Below, one piece after another: positions 17,023-26,632 of a stretch of 64,000 nt of DNA. A program made the translations under genes and the position numbers. The notes below the pieces were generated by a model. It made no database searches. It was not told the DNA's origin and was given only the letters and a program-made list of their open reading frames with translations. The number at the start of each line of letters is the position of its first letter. The first letter of the stretch is position 1. The stretch comes from JACJYM01 sp965230495 (GTDB lineage: Bacteria; Bacteroidota; Bacteroidia; Chitinophagales; Saprospiraceae), in contig OZ246004.1 of NCBI GenBank assembly GCA_965230495.1, positions 3,038,001 through 3,102,000 of the forward strand, in the 5' to 3' direction.

Positions 17023-18351
17023 TTAAATGTTTTGTTTGTGGTCAAAAGCTTCGAGATAATCAGCCACTTTTCTTAAATATGAGCCTCCCAATGCACCGTC
17101 CACAATTCTATGATCATAGGAAAGTGAAAGATACATCATATGTCTTATTGCTATTACATCTCCATATTCCGTTTCTAAAACTGCCGGCTTTTTCTTTATT
17201 GATCCTGTGGCTAGTATGGCTACTTGAGGTTGGTTGATTATAGGAGTACCCATTAGATTTCCAAAAGTACCAACATTGGTTAATGTAAACGTGCCTCCCT
17301 GAATTTCTTCCGGTTTTAATTTATTTGATCTTGCTCTAGAAGCTAAATCATTCACTTTTTTTGTCAATCCCGCTAGATTGAGCATGTCTGCATTTTTTAT
17401 TACAGGAACAATTAAGTTTCCACTTGGCAGTGCAGCCGCCATTCCCACATTAATATCCTTCTTTCGAATAATACTGTTGCCTTCTAGAGAAGTGTTAATC
17501 ATTGGATAATCTTTCAAGGCTTTAACGACAGCCTCTATAAATATTGGTGTAAAAGTGATTTTCTCACCATACTTCTGTTGGAAGGCTACTTTATTGGCAT
17601 TTCTCCAGTTCACAATATTGGTCACATCTGCTTCTACAAAAGACGTCACATGAGGTGACGTTCTTTTACTCATTACCATATGGTCTGCAATTAGCTTTCG
17701 CATTCTATCCATTTCGATGATCTCAACATTATCTCCTGAAGAATGTACGGGTGCTGCTGGACTAGCTGTAATGTTAGCTTGTTCAACCGTTATCGTTCTA
17801 TTTGATATTTTCTGAGATTGGCCTTGTCCATTTCCTCTTGATTTAACGTAAGAAAGAATATCTTTCTTAGTTACTCTTCCTGCGGCTCCTGAACCAGAAA
17901 TGGTATCCAATTCTGCCTGAGAGATATTTTCTTCTTTAGCAATGTTTTTTACTAATGGTGAATAAAACCTATCGCCAGAAGAGCTAATTTTTTCACTTTT
18001 TTGTTCAACGGCAGCAGGAACAAAAGGAACTTCTTCTTTTACCTGTTCAACAACTTGTTCTGTTTTTCTCTCTTCTGTTGCCGGACTTGGCTTTACTTCC
18101 GTTTCTTCCCCTTCTGTAGCTATCTTCGCTATTACCTTTCCTATTTCCACTACGTCATCCTCATTAAAAAGAATTTCTGATATAACACCATCTACTGGTG
18201 AAGGAATCTCAGAATCTACTTTATCCGTTGCAATTTCCAAAATGGTTTCATCCTGTTCTACTTTATCTCCGACCTGCTTCACCCATTTTAGGATCGTAGC
18301 TTCCATGATACTTTCTCCCATTTTAGGCATTATCAAATCTACTTTAGCCAT
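17023..18351 (-). CDS. 2-oxo acid dehydrogenase E2 (dihydrolipoyl acyltransferase)
   Basis: A 442-aa E2 subunit that moves acyl groups from lipoate to CoA. It has one lipoyl domain (residues 1-77, lipoylated Lys44 in TDKV), a flexible Pro/Glu linker, an E3/E1-binding domain (about 128-168, FYSPLVKNIAKEENI) and the catalytic domain ending in DHRIVDG (His414). The single lipoyl domain and the MPKMGESIMEATILKW start resemble the branched-chain/2-oxoglutarate-type E2 of Bacteroidota. No E1 or E3 gene is next to it. It lies 43 bp downstream of cinA in the same direction. The exact complex (branched-chain versus other) cannot be fixed from this gene alone. Confidence 0.92.
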   Translation of the reverse strand: MAKVDLIMPKMGESIMEATILKWVKQVGDKVEQDETILEIATDKVDSEIPSPVDGVISEILFNEDDVVEIGKVIAKIATEGEETEVKPSPATEERKTEQVVEQVKEEVPFVPAAVEQKSEKISSSGDRFYSPLVKNIAKEENISQAELDTISGSGAAGRVTKKDILSYVKSRGNGQGQSQKISNRTITVEQANITASPAAPVHSSGDNVEIIEMDRMRKLIADHMVMSKRTSPHVTSFVEADVTNIVNWRNANKVAFQQKYGEKITFTPIFIEAVVKALKDYPMINTSLEGNSIIRKKDINVGMAAALPSGNLIVPVIKNADMLNLAGLTKKVNDLASRARSNKLKPEEIQGGTFTLTNVGTFGNLMGTPIINQPQVAILATGSIKKKPAVLETEYGDVIAIRHMMYLSLSYDHRIVDGALGGSYLRKVADYLEAFDHKQNI

Positions 18352-18394
18352 AGTGTTTATTTTTTTTAGTTAAGGTTGCCGCAAAATTACGCAA

Positions 18395-19615
18395 TTATAA
18401 CTCCACCAAAAATTTTCTTAACTCATTAAATGCAATATTTGTTGCTAAGTTTCTATTGCTCCTTCTATCCTTGAGTCCAAGCAATTTCTTTACTTTAGAT
18501 CTTTCTCCATTTCCAACAGCAATATATATGGTTCCGACAGGCTTTTCCTTCGTTCCTCCTCCAGGTCCTGCAATACCTGAGACCGCAACTGCCACATCAA
18601 CAGATAAATGATGACAAGCTCCGTTCACCATTTCTCTTACCGTTTGCTCGCTTACTGCTCCATGCTGTATTAACGTTTCTTCTTTTACATTTAACAACTC
18701 CATTTTAATATCATTACTATATGATACAACGGATCCTTCAAAAAAAGAAGAAGATCCAGATAGATCCGTTATTTCTTTGGCGATCATGCCTCCTGTGCAG
18801 CTTTCTGCAGTTCCAAGTTTTATTCCTTTTCTTTTACATATCTTAAAAACTGCCTCCTTTAGTGTTTCATCATTATAACCATATACAAAACTGCCTAATG
18901 TTTCGGAAATTTTGTTTTTTATTTTCTCTATATCTTTTTTATGTGATGAATTACCTGTAAGTCTTAATCTTACTGAGCCTAAACTTGGTAGATAGGACAA
19001 TTTTATACCCTCCGGAATATCTTTTTCTATATCTTCTATCCTTTTTGCAATGTCTGTTTCTCCCATTCCCGCTGTCATAATCGTCTGATAATATATGCTC
19101 TTCTCATGTTGAATCGAAGGTAGCACGCAATTATTCATAATATCTTTCATTTCATAAGGTACTCCTGGCATCGAAACAAAGGAGGTTTCTCCTTTCCTGA
19201 ATAACATTCCCGGTGCTGTTCCAAGGTTATTATTCAGTAATTCTACCTTTTCAGGCATATAACTTTGTTCTCTGTGTAATTTCGATGGTTTTTTTCCAAG
19301 CTTTTTATAAATGACTTTTATGTTATCATATGTGTCCTGTGAAAAGCTCATTCCACAATCTAGAAATTTTGCAATAGCAATTTTTGTTACATCGTCTTTA
19401 GTAGGACCTAACCCTCCTGTGATAAAAACCCAACTCACATCTTTAGGAACTCTTTTCAAAGCCTCATAAATCGTTTCCTCTTCGTCTCTTATTGTAACAG
19501 TATAGTCTATATCCACTCCTCTTTGGCTAAGTTGGTTTCCTAACCATGCTGCATTGGTATTAACTATCTGACCTATCAAGACTTCATCTCCTATCGAAAT
19601 GATACTCGCTTTCAT
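18395..19615 (-). CDS. cinA: CinA family protein (NMN amidohydrolase-like)
   Basis: A 406-aa two-domain protein. The N-terminal MoCF/COG1058 domain (about 1-170, beginning ASIISIGDEVLIGQIVNTNA and with FITGGLGPTKDD) belongs to a family with ADP-ribose pyrophosphatase activity. The C-terminal CinA domain (about 250-400, GTAESCTGGMIAKEITDLSG, SGIAGPGGGTKEKPVGT) belongs to the nicotinamide mononucleotide deamidases, which salvage the pyridine ring of NMN for NAD. Length matches full CinA. It lies between birA and the E2 gene on the same strand with short gaps (29 and 43 bp). Confidence 0.95.
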   Translation of the reverse strand: MKASIISIGDEVLIGQIVNTNAAWLGNQLSQRGVDIDYTVTIRDEEETIYEALKRVPKDVSWVFITGGLGPTKDDVTKIAIAKFLDCGMSFSQDTYDNIKVIYKKLGKKPSKLHREQSYMPEKVELLNNNLGTAPGMLFRKGETSFVSMPGVPYEMKDIMNNCVLPSIQHEKSIYYQTIMTAGMGETDIAKRIEDIEKDIPEGIKLSYLPSLGSVRLRLTGNSSHKKDIEKIKNKISETLGSFVYGYNDETLKEAVFKICKRKGIKLGTAESCTGGMIAKEITDLSGSSSFFEGSVVSYSNDIKMELLNVKEETLIQHGAVSEQTVREMVNGACHHLSVDVAVAVSGIAGPGGGTKEKPVGTIYIAVGNGERSKVKKLLGLKDRRSNRNLATNIAFNELRKFLVEL

Positions 19616-19644
19616 ATGTGTTTTTTTAGTATAATTTTGTCTTA

Positions 19645-20385
19645 TTAAATAATCATTTTAAGTTCATTTAGTTTGAAGAATGATGGCTTATGTTCTTTTT
19701 CTAAAATAAGATATCCCTCTTCTGTAACTCCACGTATATATCCTTTGACTTTCTCTTCTTCTATTTGAAAAGAACATTCCTCATTAATTCTGTACAAATT
19801 AGCATGATATTCCTTTGTTAGGTTATCAAATCTATTTTGGATTAAAGATTCATAATATATGTTTAAGTTTTTGACCAAAATCTCTAACACGTCTTGTATT
19901 ACTAAAGTCCTTCCTAATTCAATTGATAATGAAGTGGGGTTCGGAATTGTTTCTGTGAAATTATCTTGATTAATATTCAATCCTATTCCTATTATGGAAT
20001 AGTTTATTTTATCTCCTTTTAAGCTGTTTTGAATAAGTATTCCACTTACCTTCAAATCTTGAATGTAAATATCGTTTGGCCATTTTATTTTTACGGATTT
20101 AATACCACAATCCTCTACTGTTTTATGTAATGCTAATGATACCATTTTAGATATGTAAAACTGGTTTTGTACAGCTAGAATATTAGGATATATCACAAAG
20201 GAAAATAATAAGTTCTTTGCTTTCTCACTCTCCCATTTTCTGCCAATTTGTCCTTTTCCTGATGTCTGATAGTCAGCTATTACTCCTATTCCTTTGATTG
20301 GCTCGACATTTGATATTAAGGAAACCAGATAATCATTGGTAGAACTTGTTTCTTCACAATGAATTATATTTTGAGCTATTTGCAA
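19645..20385 (-). CDS. birA: Biotin--[acetyl-CoA-carboxylase] ligase
   Basis: This 246-aa enzyme attaches biotin through biotinyl-AMP to the biotin carrier protein of acetyl-CoA carboxylase. Visible motifs are the SSTNDYL start of the BPL domain, the ligand loop GKGQIGRKWES, and KWPNDIYIQDLKVSGILIQ with the catalytic lysine. A short C-terminal domain follows (about 205-246). There is no N-terminal helix-turn-helix, so it is a ligase only and not a biotin repressor. It is divergent from rsfS across about 110 bp, the common order in Bacteroidota. accA in this window is the pathway partner. Confidence 0.95.
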   Translation of the reverse strand: MQIAQNIIHCEETSSTNDYLVSLISNVEPIKGIGVIADYQTSGKGQIGRKWESEKAKNLLFSFVIYPNILAVQNQFYISKMVSLALHKTVEDCGIKSVKIKWPNDIYIQDLKVSGILIQNSLKGDKINYSIIGIGLNINQDNFTETIPNPTSLSIELGRTLVIQDVLEILVKNLNIYYESLIQNRFDNLTKEYHANLYRINEECSFQIEEEKVKGYIRGVTEEGYLILEKEHKPSFFKLNELKMII

Positions 20386-20495
20386 TACTGTATCTTTAGG
20401 TATTTGAGTTAAGTATTATGTAATGATATGGTAAAAAGCCTTAATCATTTAAGTTTGATTATTTTTGCTTATTAATAATTAATTAAAAACGACAT

Positions 20496-20882
20496 TTGAG
20501 TATTTCAGCAGCTAAATTAAAAAATAAGGTCTCAATAGAAGAAATTAATAACCTCATCATTGATGCCATTCACGATATAAAAGGAAAGGAAGTTTTAAAG
20601 TTAGATTTAAGAAATCTTTCTGAAGCTCCTACTGATTTTTTTATTATTTGTCATGGTGACTCTAATACACAGATTTCTGCAATAGCCTCTAATATCGAGA
20701 AAAGATTAAAGCTAGAATTGGGTGTTCGTGCCAACCACACTGAAGGATATAGAAATGCAACTTGGGTCTTGCTAGACTATTTTAATACTGTGGTTCACGT
20801 TTTTTATCCCGAAGCAAGAGAATTTTATGATTTGGAATCATTATGGGGCGATGCTATAGTTAGTGAACATAATTTGGACTAG
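20496..20882 (+). CDS. rsfS: Ribosomal silencing factor RsfS
   Basis: A 128-aa protein of the RsfS/YbeB/Iojap family, which binds uL14 on the 50S subunit and blocks subunit joining in starvation. Typical features are DAIHDIKGKEVLKLDLRNL, TDFFIICHGDSNTQISAIA, GYRNATWVLLDYFNTVVHVF and the closing YDLESLWGDA. The start is TTG (20496-20498); no in-frame ATG gives a sensible N-terminus. A TATTTTTG box at 20460-20467 could be its -7 element. It lies 29 bp before ftsH and the two are probably cotranscribed. Confidence 0.95.
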   Translation: MSISAAKLKNKVSIEEINNLIIDAIHDIKGKEVLKLDLRNLSEAPTDFFIICHGDSNTQISAIASNIEKRLKLELGVRANHTEGYRNATWVLLDYFNTVVHVFYPEAREFYDLESLWGDAIVSEHNLD

Positions 20883-20911
20883 ATTGTCATACAGGAAGAC
20901 AGAAGATAAAC

Positions 20912-22849
20912 ATGGAAGAAAATAAAAACAATTCACCAAAAAAATTCAGTATCAATTCGTATTGGATTTATGGTATTATAATTTTGGTTATTCTAGCTAT
21001 ACAAGTTGGTTTCAACTTAAATTCTAAAGCAAAGGAAATAACCATTGGTCAGTTTGAGGACATGATCAAAAATCAAGAGGTTGAGAAAGTAACGGTAATA
21101 AACAAATCGGTTGCCGAAGTATATGTAAAAGAAGATGTACTAAAAAATAAATACCCTGAACTCGCCAATAGTCGTATTCCTTCTGCTCATTTTACTTTTG
21201 AAATGGGTGATCTTGGAACTTTCGATACCAAAATGAGTCAGTTTAGAGAAAAAGGATATAATATTCCTTTAAGATATGAAAACCGTACCAATTGGCTTGC
21301 TCCCTTGCTCAGTTGGGTATTTCCTTTTTTACTTTTGATCGCTTTATATCTCTTTATTATGCGTCGTGTTAGTTCCGGTGCTGGTGGTCCGGGAGGACAA
21401 ATATTCAATATCGGAAAATCAAAAGCTACACTATTTGATAAGGATACAAAAGTCAACGTCACTTTTGCTGATGTTGCTGGTCTTGACGAGGCAAAAGAGG
21501 AAGTTATGGAAGTCGTAGATTTTCTTAAAAATCCCAAAAAATATACTTCGTTAGGTGGAAAAATACCTAAAGGTGTCCTATTGGTTGGCCCTCCAGGAAC
21601 AGGTAAAACTCTGCTTGCTAAGGCTGTTGCCGGTGAAGCCGATGTTCCTTTCTTCTCAATCTCCGGATCTGATTTCGTCGAGATGTTCGTAGGTGTAGGT
21701 GCTTCACGTGTCAGAGACTTATTTAAACAAGCTAGAGAAAAAGCACCTTGTATCGTATTTATTGATGAGATTGACGCAATTGGTCGTGCTCGAGGTAAAG
21801 GTACTTTCCAGGGTGGAAATGATGAGAGAGAAAATACACTGAATCAACTATTGGTGGAAATGGATGGATTCAGTACAGATAAAGGAGTTATTCTGATGGC
21901 TGCTACCAACAGACCTGATGTTTTGGATAATGCTCTTTTAAGACCTGGTAGATTCGATCGACAAATTGGAATCGATAGACCTGATCTAGTAGGAAGAGAA
22001 GCCATATTTAAAGTCCATTTGAAAAATATAAAAGTAGCCAGTGATATAGTTCCTTCTACGTTAGCAGAGATGACACCGGGTTTTGCTGGTGCGGAAATAG
22101 CAAACGTGTGTAACGAGGCTGCTCTTATTGCTGCTCGAAGAAACAAGAAGGAAGTAGAAATGGATGATTTCAATTATGCTTTAGATAGGGTTATCGGAGG
22201 TCTCGAAAAGAAAAATAAATTAATCTCTCCTAAAGAAAAGGAGATCATCGCTTATCATGAGGCCGGTCATGCTATCTGTGGTTGGTTTCTTGAACATGCC
22301 AGCCCTTTGGTTAAAGTAACGATTGTTCCACGTGGAATCGGAACATTAGGCTATGCTCAATACTTACCAAAAGAAGAGTATATTACCAGAACAGAACAAT
22401 TGCTGGATAGAATGTGTATGACTCTTGGTGGTCGGGCTGCAGAGAAAATTGTCTTTGATAAAATATCGACTGGTGCACAAAATGATTTGGATCAAGTCAC
22501 AAAAATGGCATACGGTATGATAGCTGTTTATGGGATGAACGATAAAGTTGGGAATGTATCCTTTTACGGGATGCAACAAGATCAATTTAGTAAACCTTAC
22601 TCTGACGAAACTGCAAATTTAATAGACGAACAAGTGAGACAACTTATTGATAAACAGTATATTAGATCACAAGAGTTGTTAAAAGGGAAGCGTAAAGAAT
22701 TAGATTTGCTCGCTCAACAGCTTATTGATAAGGAGGTTATTTTGAAATCTGATCTCGAGAGATTAATAGGTCCCCGGCCTTTTGCTGAAATTGAGGGACC
22801 TCAATTTACTACACCGAAAAAGAAAAAGGAAGAAGAGGAAACCGCTTAG
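20912..22849 (+). CDS. ftsH: ATP-dependent zinc metalloprotease FtsH
   Basis: A 645-aa membrane-anchored AAA+ protease that degrades misfolded membrane proteins and regulators. Two membrane segments (about 17-34 and 129-150) flank a periplasmic domain. The AAA domain has Walker A GPPGTGKT (226-233), Walker B IVFIDE (281-286) and the second region of homology with its arginine finger (332-350). The zinc protease motif is HEAGH (449-453). The acidic, lysine-rich C-terminus is ordinary for the family. Downstream of rsfS on the same strand. Base use is less G-rich than in plus-strand genes beyond 29 kb, in line with a lagging-strand position left of the proposed origin. Confidence 0.98.
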   Translation: MEENKNNSPKKFSINSYWIYGIIILVILAIQVGFNLNSKAKEITIGQFEDMIKNQEVEKVTVINKSVAEVYVKEDVLKNKYPELANSRIPSAHFTFEMGDLGTFDTKMSQFREKGYNIPLRYENRTNWLAPLLSWVFPFLLLIALYLFIMRRVSSGAGGPGGQIFNIGKSKATLFDKDTKVNVTFADVAGLDEAKEEVMEVVDFLKNPKKYTSLGGKIPKGVLLVGPPGTGKTLLAKAVAGEADVPFFSISGSDFVEMFVGVGASRVRDLFKQAREKAPCIVFIDEIDAIGRARGKGTFQGGNDERENTLNQLLVEMDGFSTDKGVILMAATNRPDVLDNALLRPGRFDRQIGIDRPDLVGREAIFKVHLKNIKVASDIVPSTLAEMTPGFAGAEIANVCNEAALIAARRNKKEVEMDDFNYALDRVIGGLEKKNKLISPKEKEIIAYHEAGHAICGWFLEHASPLVKVTIVPRGIGTLGYAQYLPKEEYITRTEQLLDRMCMTLGGRAAEKIVFDKISTGAQNDLDQVTKMAYGMIAVYGMNDKVGNVSFYGMQQDQFSKPYSDETANLIDEQVRQLIDKQYIRSQELLKGKRKELDLLAQQLIDKEVILKSDLERLIGPRPFAEIEGPQFTTPKKKKEEEETA

Positions 22850-22902
22850 TTCTTATTCTCTTCCTTTCATACTAGGTGGTTCTTCACTTTCGTTAGAGAA
22901 CG

Positions 22903-23745
22903 ATGCGAGTGTTGTGCATATTCTTGTCTCTACTTCTTTTTTGTTGTAAAAGAAAATCTTCCGTAGATACTTCTACGGAAATAATAACCAATAGTATTGT
23001 AGAAGAGAATAATTCCATTCTCACGCGATTCTCTCCACCGTTAGAATTTGAGCGTTCTCCAGTTTTGCCAGGCTCTTTCGGTTATTTTCTTCGTAGATTA
23101 CCTCTCAAAGATTCTAGTAGCTCGGTTAGTTATTTTGACCAGAGCATCAAAGAAAATAACAATATTTATGATGCCATCGTTGATCTTGATATTGGAGATA
23201 AAGATTTACATCAATGTGCCGATGCTGTGATTAGATTGAGAGCTGAATATTTTTGGCATAAAAAGAACTACAATCGCATTCAATTTTCTTTAACAAATGG
23301 AATGATTGTTCCTTATAAAAAATGGATGAAAGGATATCGTGTCAAGGTGGAAGGAAACAAAACCTCATGGGTCAAGTCCGGTAAATCGTCTAATGATTAT
23401 AGTTCCTTTTGGGAATATCTTGAATTTATTTTTACTTATGCTGGAACGTACTCTTTATCCAAAGAACTAGATTCTGCTACACTTGATGATATAAAAATTG
23501 GTGATGTTTTTATTCAAGGAGGATTTCCTGGTCATGCGATTATTGTGGTTGAAATGGTACAACACAAAAAAACAGGAGAAAAGATGATCATGCTAGCACA
23601 AAGCTATATGCCCGCTCAGGAAATCCAAATCTTAAAAAACATGGATTCTTTTCTTAGTCCTTGGTATCCTGTTGATAAACAAATGTCTTCCCTTATTACT
23701 CCTGAATGGAATTTTGAATGGTCGGATTTGAAAAGGTTTAAATAA
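22903..23745 (+). CDS. DUF4846 lipoprotein
   Basis: A 280-aa protein that starts with a lipoprotein signal peptide (MRVLCIFLSLLLFCCKRK, Cys15 or Cys16 as the likely lipidated residue). The rest matches DUF4846: RFSPPLEFERSPVLPGSFGYFLRRLPL, ADAVIRLRAEYFWHKKNYNRI, and GDVFIQGGFPGHAIIVVEM. The conserved H/D/Q-containing segments suggest an enzyme-like or cysteine-less papain-like fold, but no activity is established. It lies 53 bp after ftsH on the same strand and may be read from the same transcript. Confidence 0.88.
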   Translation: MRVLCIFLSLLLFCCKRKSSVDTSTEIITNSIVEENNSILTRFSPPLEFERSPVLPGSFGYFLRRLPLKDSSSSVSYFDQSIKENNNIYDAIVDLDIGDKDLHQCADAVIRLRAEYFWHKKNYNRIQFSLTNGMIVPYKKWMKGYRVKVEGNKTSWVKSGKSSNDYSSFWEYLEFIFTYAGTYSLSKELDSATLDDIKIGDVFIQGGFPGHAIIVVEMVQHKKTGEKMIMLAQSYMPAQEIQILKNMDSFLSPWYPVDKQMSSLITPEWNFEWSDLKRFK

Positions 23746-24162
23746 CCTATGTATCTCTGTTTATTCTTTGATTGATATGTTAAGAATCTGCTTTCTAATC
23801 TTTGCCAGTTGCCTACAGTAAACAAGCAAAAAACAAACGTTAATTTATATAATTTATTAATTATTGATTGTTCCATCGTTTGGGAAAACTTCATTTTTAG
23901 TAAAAATTGAATAAATTTTCTTTCCTTATTTTCTTCAGTCTATTAATAAATCCTTGTTCGAAAAAAATGTTTGAAATCAAAAAGTTACAGAATTAAATTA
24001 ATGAAGTACCAACTAATTTGGCCATGCATAATAGAGTCTTTCCTAATCCAATTATTCATTTACTTCAAACCATTTATAACTATCATTTCTTTTTCTCAAT
24101 TTATCAATAGAAAAAGATTTCATCTCTTACAAACTAACCTTTTAAAAAATGAAAGTTAAGTT
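23746..24162. other. AT-rich intergenic region to the left of the parS pair
   Basis: About 420 bp without a supportable gene. A 62-codon open frame at 23971-24159 has no family features and poor coding character. No terminator with a clear T-run was found after the DUF4846 gene. The region leads into the two parS sites. Confidence 0.5.
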
Positions 24163-24163
24163 A

Positions 24164-24179
24164 TGTTCCACGTGGAACA
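24164..24179. promoter_or_regulatory. parS: parS centromere site 1
   Basis: TGTTCCACGTGGAACA, a perfect 16-bp palindrome (18 bp with the flanking A/T at 24163 and 24180). It agrees with the bacterial parS consensus TGTTTCACGTGAAACA at 14 of 16 positions, and the two differences are symmetric. ParB loads here and spreads, and chromosomal parS sites cluster near the replication origin. No parA/parB gene is in the window. Confidence 0.9.
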
Positions 24180-24210
24180 TCTTGCAACTTCTTTGATTTA
24201 TTCATGTCTA

Positions 24211-24226
24211 TGTTCCACGTGGAACA
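24211..24226. promoter_or_regulatory. parS: parS centromere site 2
   Basis: A second identical 16-bp palindrome, 47 bp centre to centre from the first. Two exact copies in one intergenic region make chance very unlikely. Both lie between the DUF4846 lipoprotein gene and the M1 peptidase gene. Confidence 0.9.
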
Positions 24227-24301
24227 ATTTAATTTCATATCTACATTTAAAGAATATCATATTTATTATATTTTCGCTATTCTAAAAAAATAAATATTAA
24301 A

Positions 24302-26620
24302 ATGACATCGATCAAAAGTTTGTTTTCTTTACTATTATTTTCACTATTCTCTCTTAGCGTCCTGACTCAAGAAAATAAATTTGCTCAATTAGAACAAGTT
24401 TTACCCGATCCTAATACCTATCGGACAGCTACTGGTGCACCAGGTGTAGATTATTGGCAACAACGTGCAGATTACAATATGCATATCAAACTAGATGACG
24501 ATCAAAGGAAATTGTATGGTACCGAAACCATAACCTATACTAATAACTCTCCTGACGTATTAAACTACCTTTGGATGCAATTAGATCAAAATGTACGTGC
24601 AAAAGATGCCGACAGACATGCTATTGCTACTTCAAAACTCAACGATAAAGTAGACCCCAAACAACTTACTAAACTTGAGACGGATTTTGATGGTGGTTTC
24701 AAAATAGACTATGTTAAAGACGTAAATGATCAAGATATTCCCTTCACCATTGTTAAGACAATGATGCGTATTGATATACCTACGCCTCTCAATCCAAGAG
24801 AAAGTATAACTTTCAAAGTAAAATGGAATTATAACATAAATAATACTAATGAAATTGGTGGTCGTTCCGGTTATGAACATTTTGAACAAGACGGAAATAA
24901 TGTATACTGCATAGCACAATTCTATCCACGCATGTGTGTATATAATGATATTGAAGGTTGGCAAAATAAACAGTTTCTTGGCCGTGGTGAATTTGCAGTT
25001 GAATTTGGAGATTTTAAAGTTTCAATAGAAGTACCCACAGATCACCTAGTTGCATCTACTGGTGAATTACAAAATGCAAATGAAGTCCTTTCCAAAAAAT
25101 ATAGAAAAAGGTACAAACAAGCACAAAAAGAATTCGAACAACCAATTATCATTTCAACACGTGCTGAGGCCGATGAAAGGATGAAAACAACATCTGAGAA
25201 GTACCAATCCTGGACCTATCATGCAGAGAATGTACGTGATTTCGCTTTTGCCTCTTCAAGAAGGTTTATATGGGATGCTATGAATACTAAATTACCTAAC
25301 GGAAAAACAGCGATGGCAATGTCCATGTGGACCAAAGAAGGAGATTGTTTATGGAGAAAATTTTCCACAAAAGCTGTAGCCCATACATTAAAATGGTTTT
25401 CTCATTACACTATTGACTATCCCTATCCTGTGGCTTGGTCTATTGACGGTGACATGGGTATGGAGTATCCAATGATTTGCTTCAATTATGGTAGATGCGA
25501 AGATGATAATACCTATACCAAAAGAATGAAATATGGGCATATTGGTGTGATCATACATGAAGTTGGACATAATTTCTTTCCTATGATAATCAATAGTGAT
25601 GAAAGACAATGGACTTGGATGGATGAAGGTCTTACGACTTTTGTACAATATCTAACAGAACAACAATGGGAGAGAAACTTTCCTTCAAGAAGAGGACCAG
25701 CCCATTTAATCACCGATTATATGGGCGGTGACAAGTCTAAAATATCACCTATTATGTCCAACTCAGAATCGATATTTCAATTCGGTAATAATGCATACTT
25801 TAAACCTGCCACAGCACTGAATATTCTCAGAGAAACAATCATGGGAAGAGAACTTTTCGACTTTGCTTTTAAGGAATATTGTAAAAGATGGGCGTTTAAA
25901 CATCCATATCCCGCAGACTTCTTTAGAACCATGGAAGATGCATCAGCTATAGATTTAGATTGGTTTTGGAGAGGTTGGTTCTATACCACAGATCACGTAG
26001 ATATGAGCCTCGACAATGTCAAACATTATAAGATGAATCCAATGGACCCCAGTACTAAATACGAAATAACTAAAGAAAAGAGAAAAGACGATCCCGTTAA
26101 CATAAGTACAATCAGAAACAAGGAAGAGATCAAACAAACATATAATGAAAAAGATCCCTCAATCAATGACTTCTATACTACCTACGATCCCGATAAACCA
26201 ACATATCTAAATGAAGAAGAATATAATCGTTTAAATGAAGATATAGAAGAGCGTCACAAAAAGACAGTAGAAAAAGAAAAAAACTATTATGAATTACAAT
26301 TAAGTAATAAAGGGGGATTACCAATGCCCGTAATACTTAAACTAGATTATATTGACGGTACACAAGAAGTAATTAGAATTCCAGCAGAAATATGGAGATT
26401 TGACGATACAACCGTTTATAAAATATTGCCAACAGTAAAGGAAGTAAAACAATTTACACTAGATCCCTATTTAGAAACCGCGGATGTGGAAACAGGAAAT
26501 AATTATTTCCCTCCCATAGAAAAGCCTAGTAGATTTGACATCTTCAGAGAAAAGAAAGAAGAAGAACTAAACCCTATGCAAATAGAAAAAGAAATGAAGA
26601 AAAGAAATAGTAGATCTTAG
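24302..26620 (+). CDS. M1 family metallopeptidase (exported)
   Basis: A 772-aa zinc peptidase with a signal peptide (MTSIKSLFSLLLFSLFSLSVLTQ). The catalytic zinc site is HEVGH (His419, Glu420, His423) with Glu442 in WMDEGL. GMEYP at 386-390 stands where aminopeptidases have GxMEN. The N-terminal beta domain (about 55-250) contains GTETITYTNNSPDVLNYLWM. A long Lys/Glu-rich C-terminal part follows (about 600-772). It probably trims peptides in the periplasm or at the surface. The plus strand here is not G-rich (C 15, G 9 in 24601-24660), unlike plus-strand genes beyond 29 kb, which fits a lagging-strand gene. The parS pair is directly upstream. Confidence 0.93.
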   Translation: MTSIKSLFSLLLFSLFSLSVLTQENKFAQLEQVLPDPNTYRTATGAPGVDYWQQRADYNMHIKLDDDQRKLYGTETITYTNNSPDVLNYLWMQLDQNVRAKDADRHAIATSKLNDKVDPKQLTKLETDFDGGFKIDYVKDVNDQDIPFTIVKTMMRIDIPTPLNPRESITFKVKWNYNINNTNEIGGRSGYEHFEQDGNNVYCIAQFYPRMCVYNDIEGWQNKQFLGRGEFAVEFGDFKVSIEVPTDHLVASTGELQNANEVLSKKYRKRYKQAQKEFEQPIIISTRAEADERMKTTSEKYQSWTYHAENVRDFAFASSRRFIWDAMNTKLPNGKTAMAMSMWTKEGDCLWRKFSTKAVAHTLKWFSHYTIDYPYPVAWSIDGDMGMEYPMICFNYGRCEDDNTYTKRMKYGHIGVIIHEVGHNFFPMIINSDERQWTWMDEGLTTFVQYLTEQQWERNFPSRRGPAHLITDYMGGDKSKISPIMSNSESIFQFGNNAYFKPATALNILRETIMGRELFDFAFKEYCKRWAFKHPYPADFFRTMEDASAIDLDWFWRGWFYTTDHVDMSLDNVKHYKMNPMDPSTKYEITKEKRKDDPVNISTIRNKEEIKQTYNEKDPSINDFYTTYDPDKPTYLNEEEYNRLNEDIEERHKKTVEKEKNYYELQLSNKGGLPMPVILKLDYIDGTQEVIRIPAEIWRFDDTTVYKILPTVKEVKQFTLDPYLETADVETGNNYFPPIEKPSRFDIFREKKEEELNPMQIEKEMKKRNSRS

Positions 26621-26632
26621 AGAGTAGATTAA

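Noticed and set aside
23971..24159. A 62-codon plus-strand ORF upstream of the parS pair
   Set aside because: Low-complexity, AT-driven sequence with no family features; it ends just before parS site 1 in an otherwise non-coding gap.
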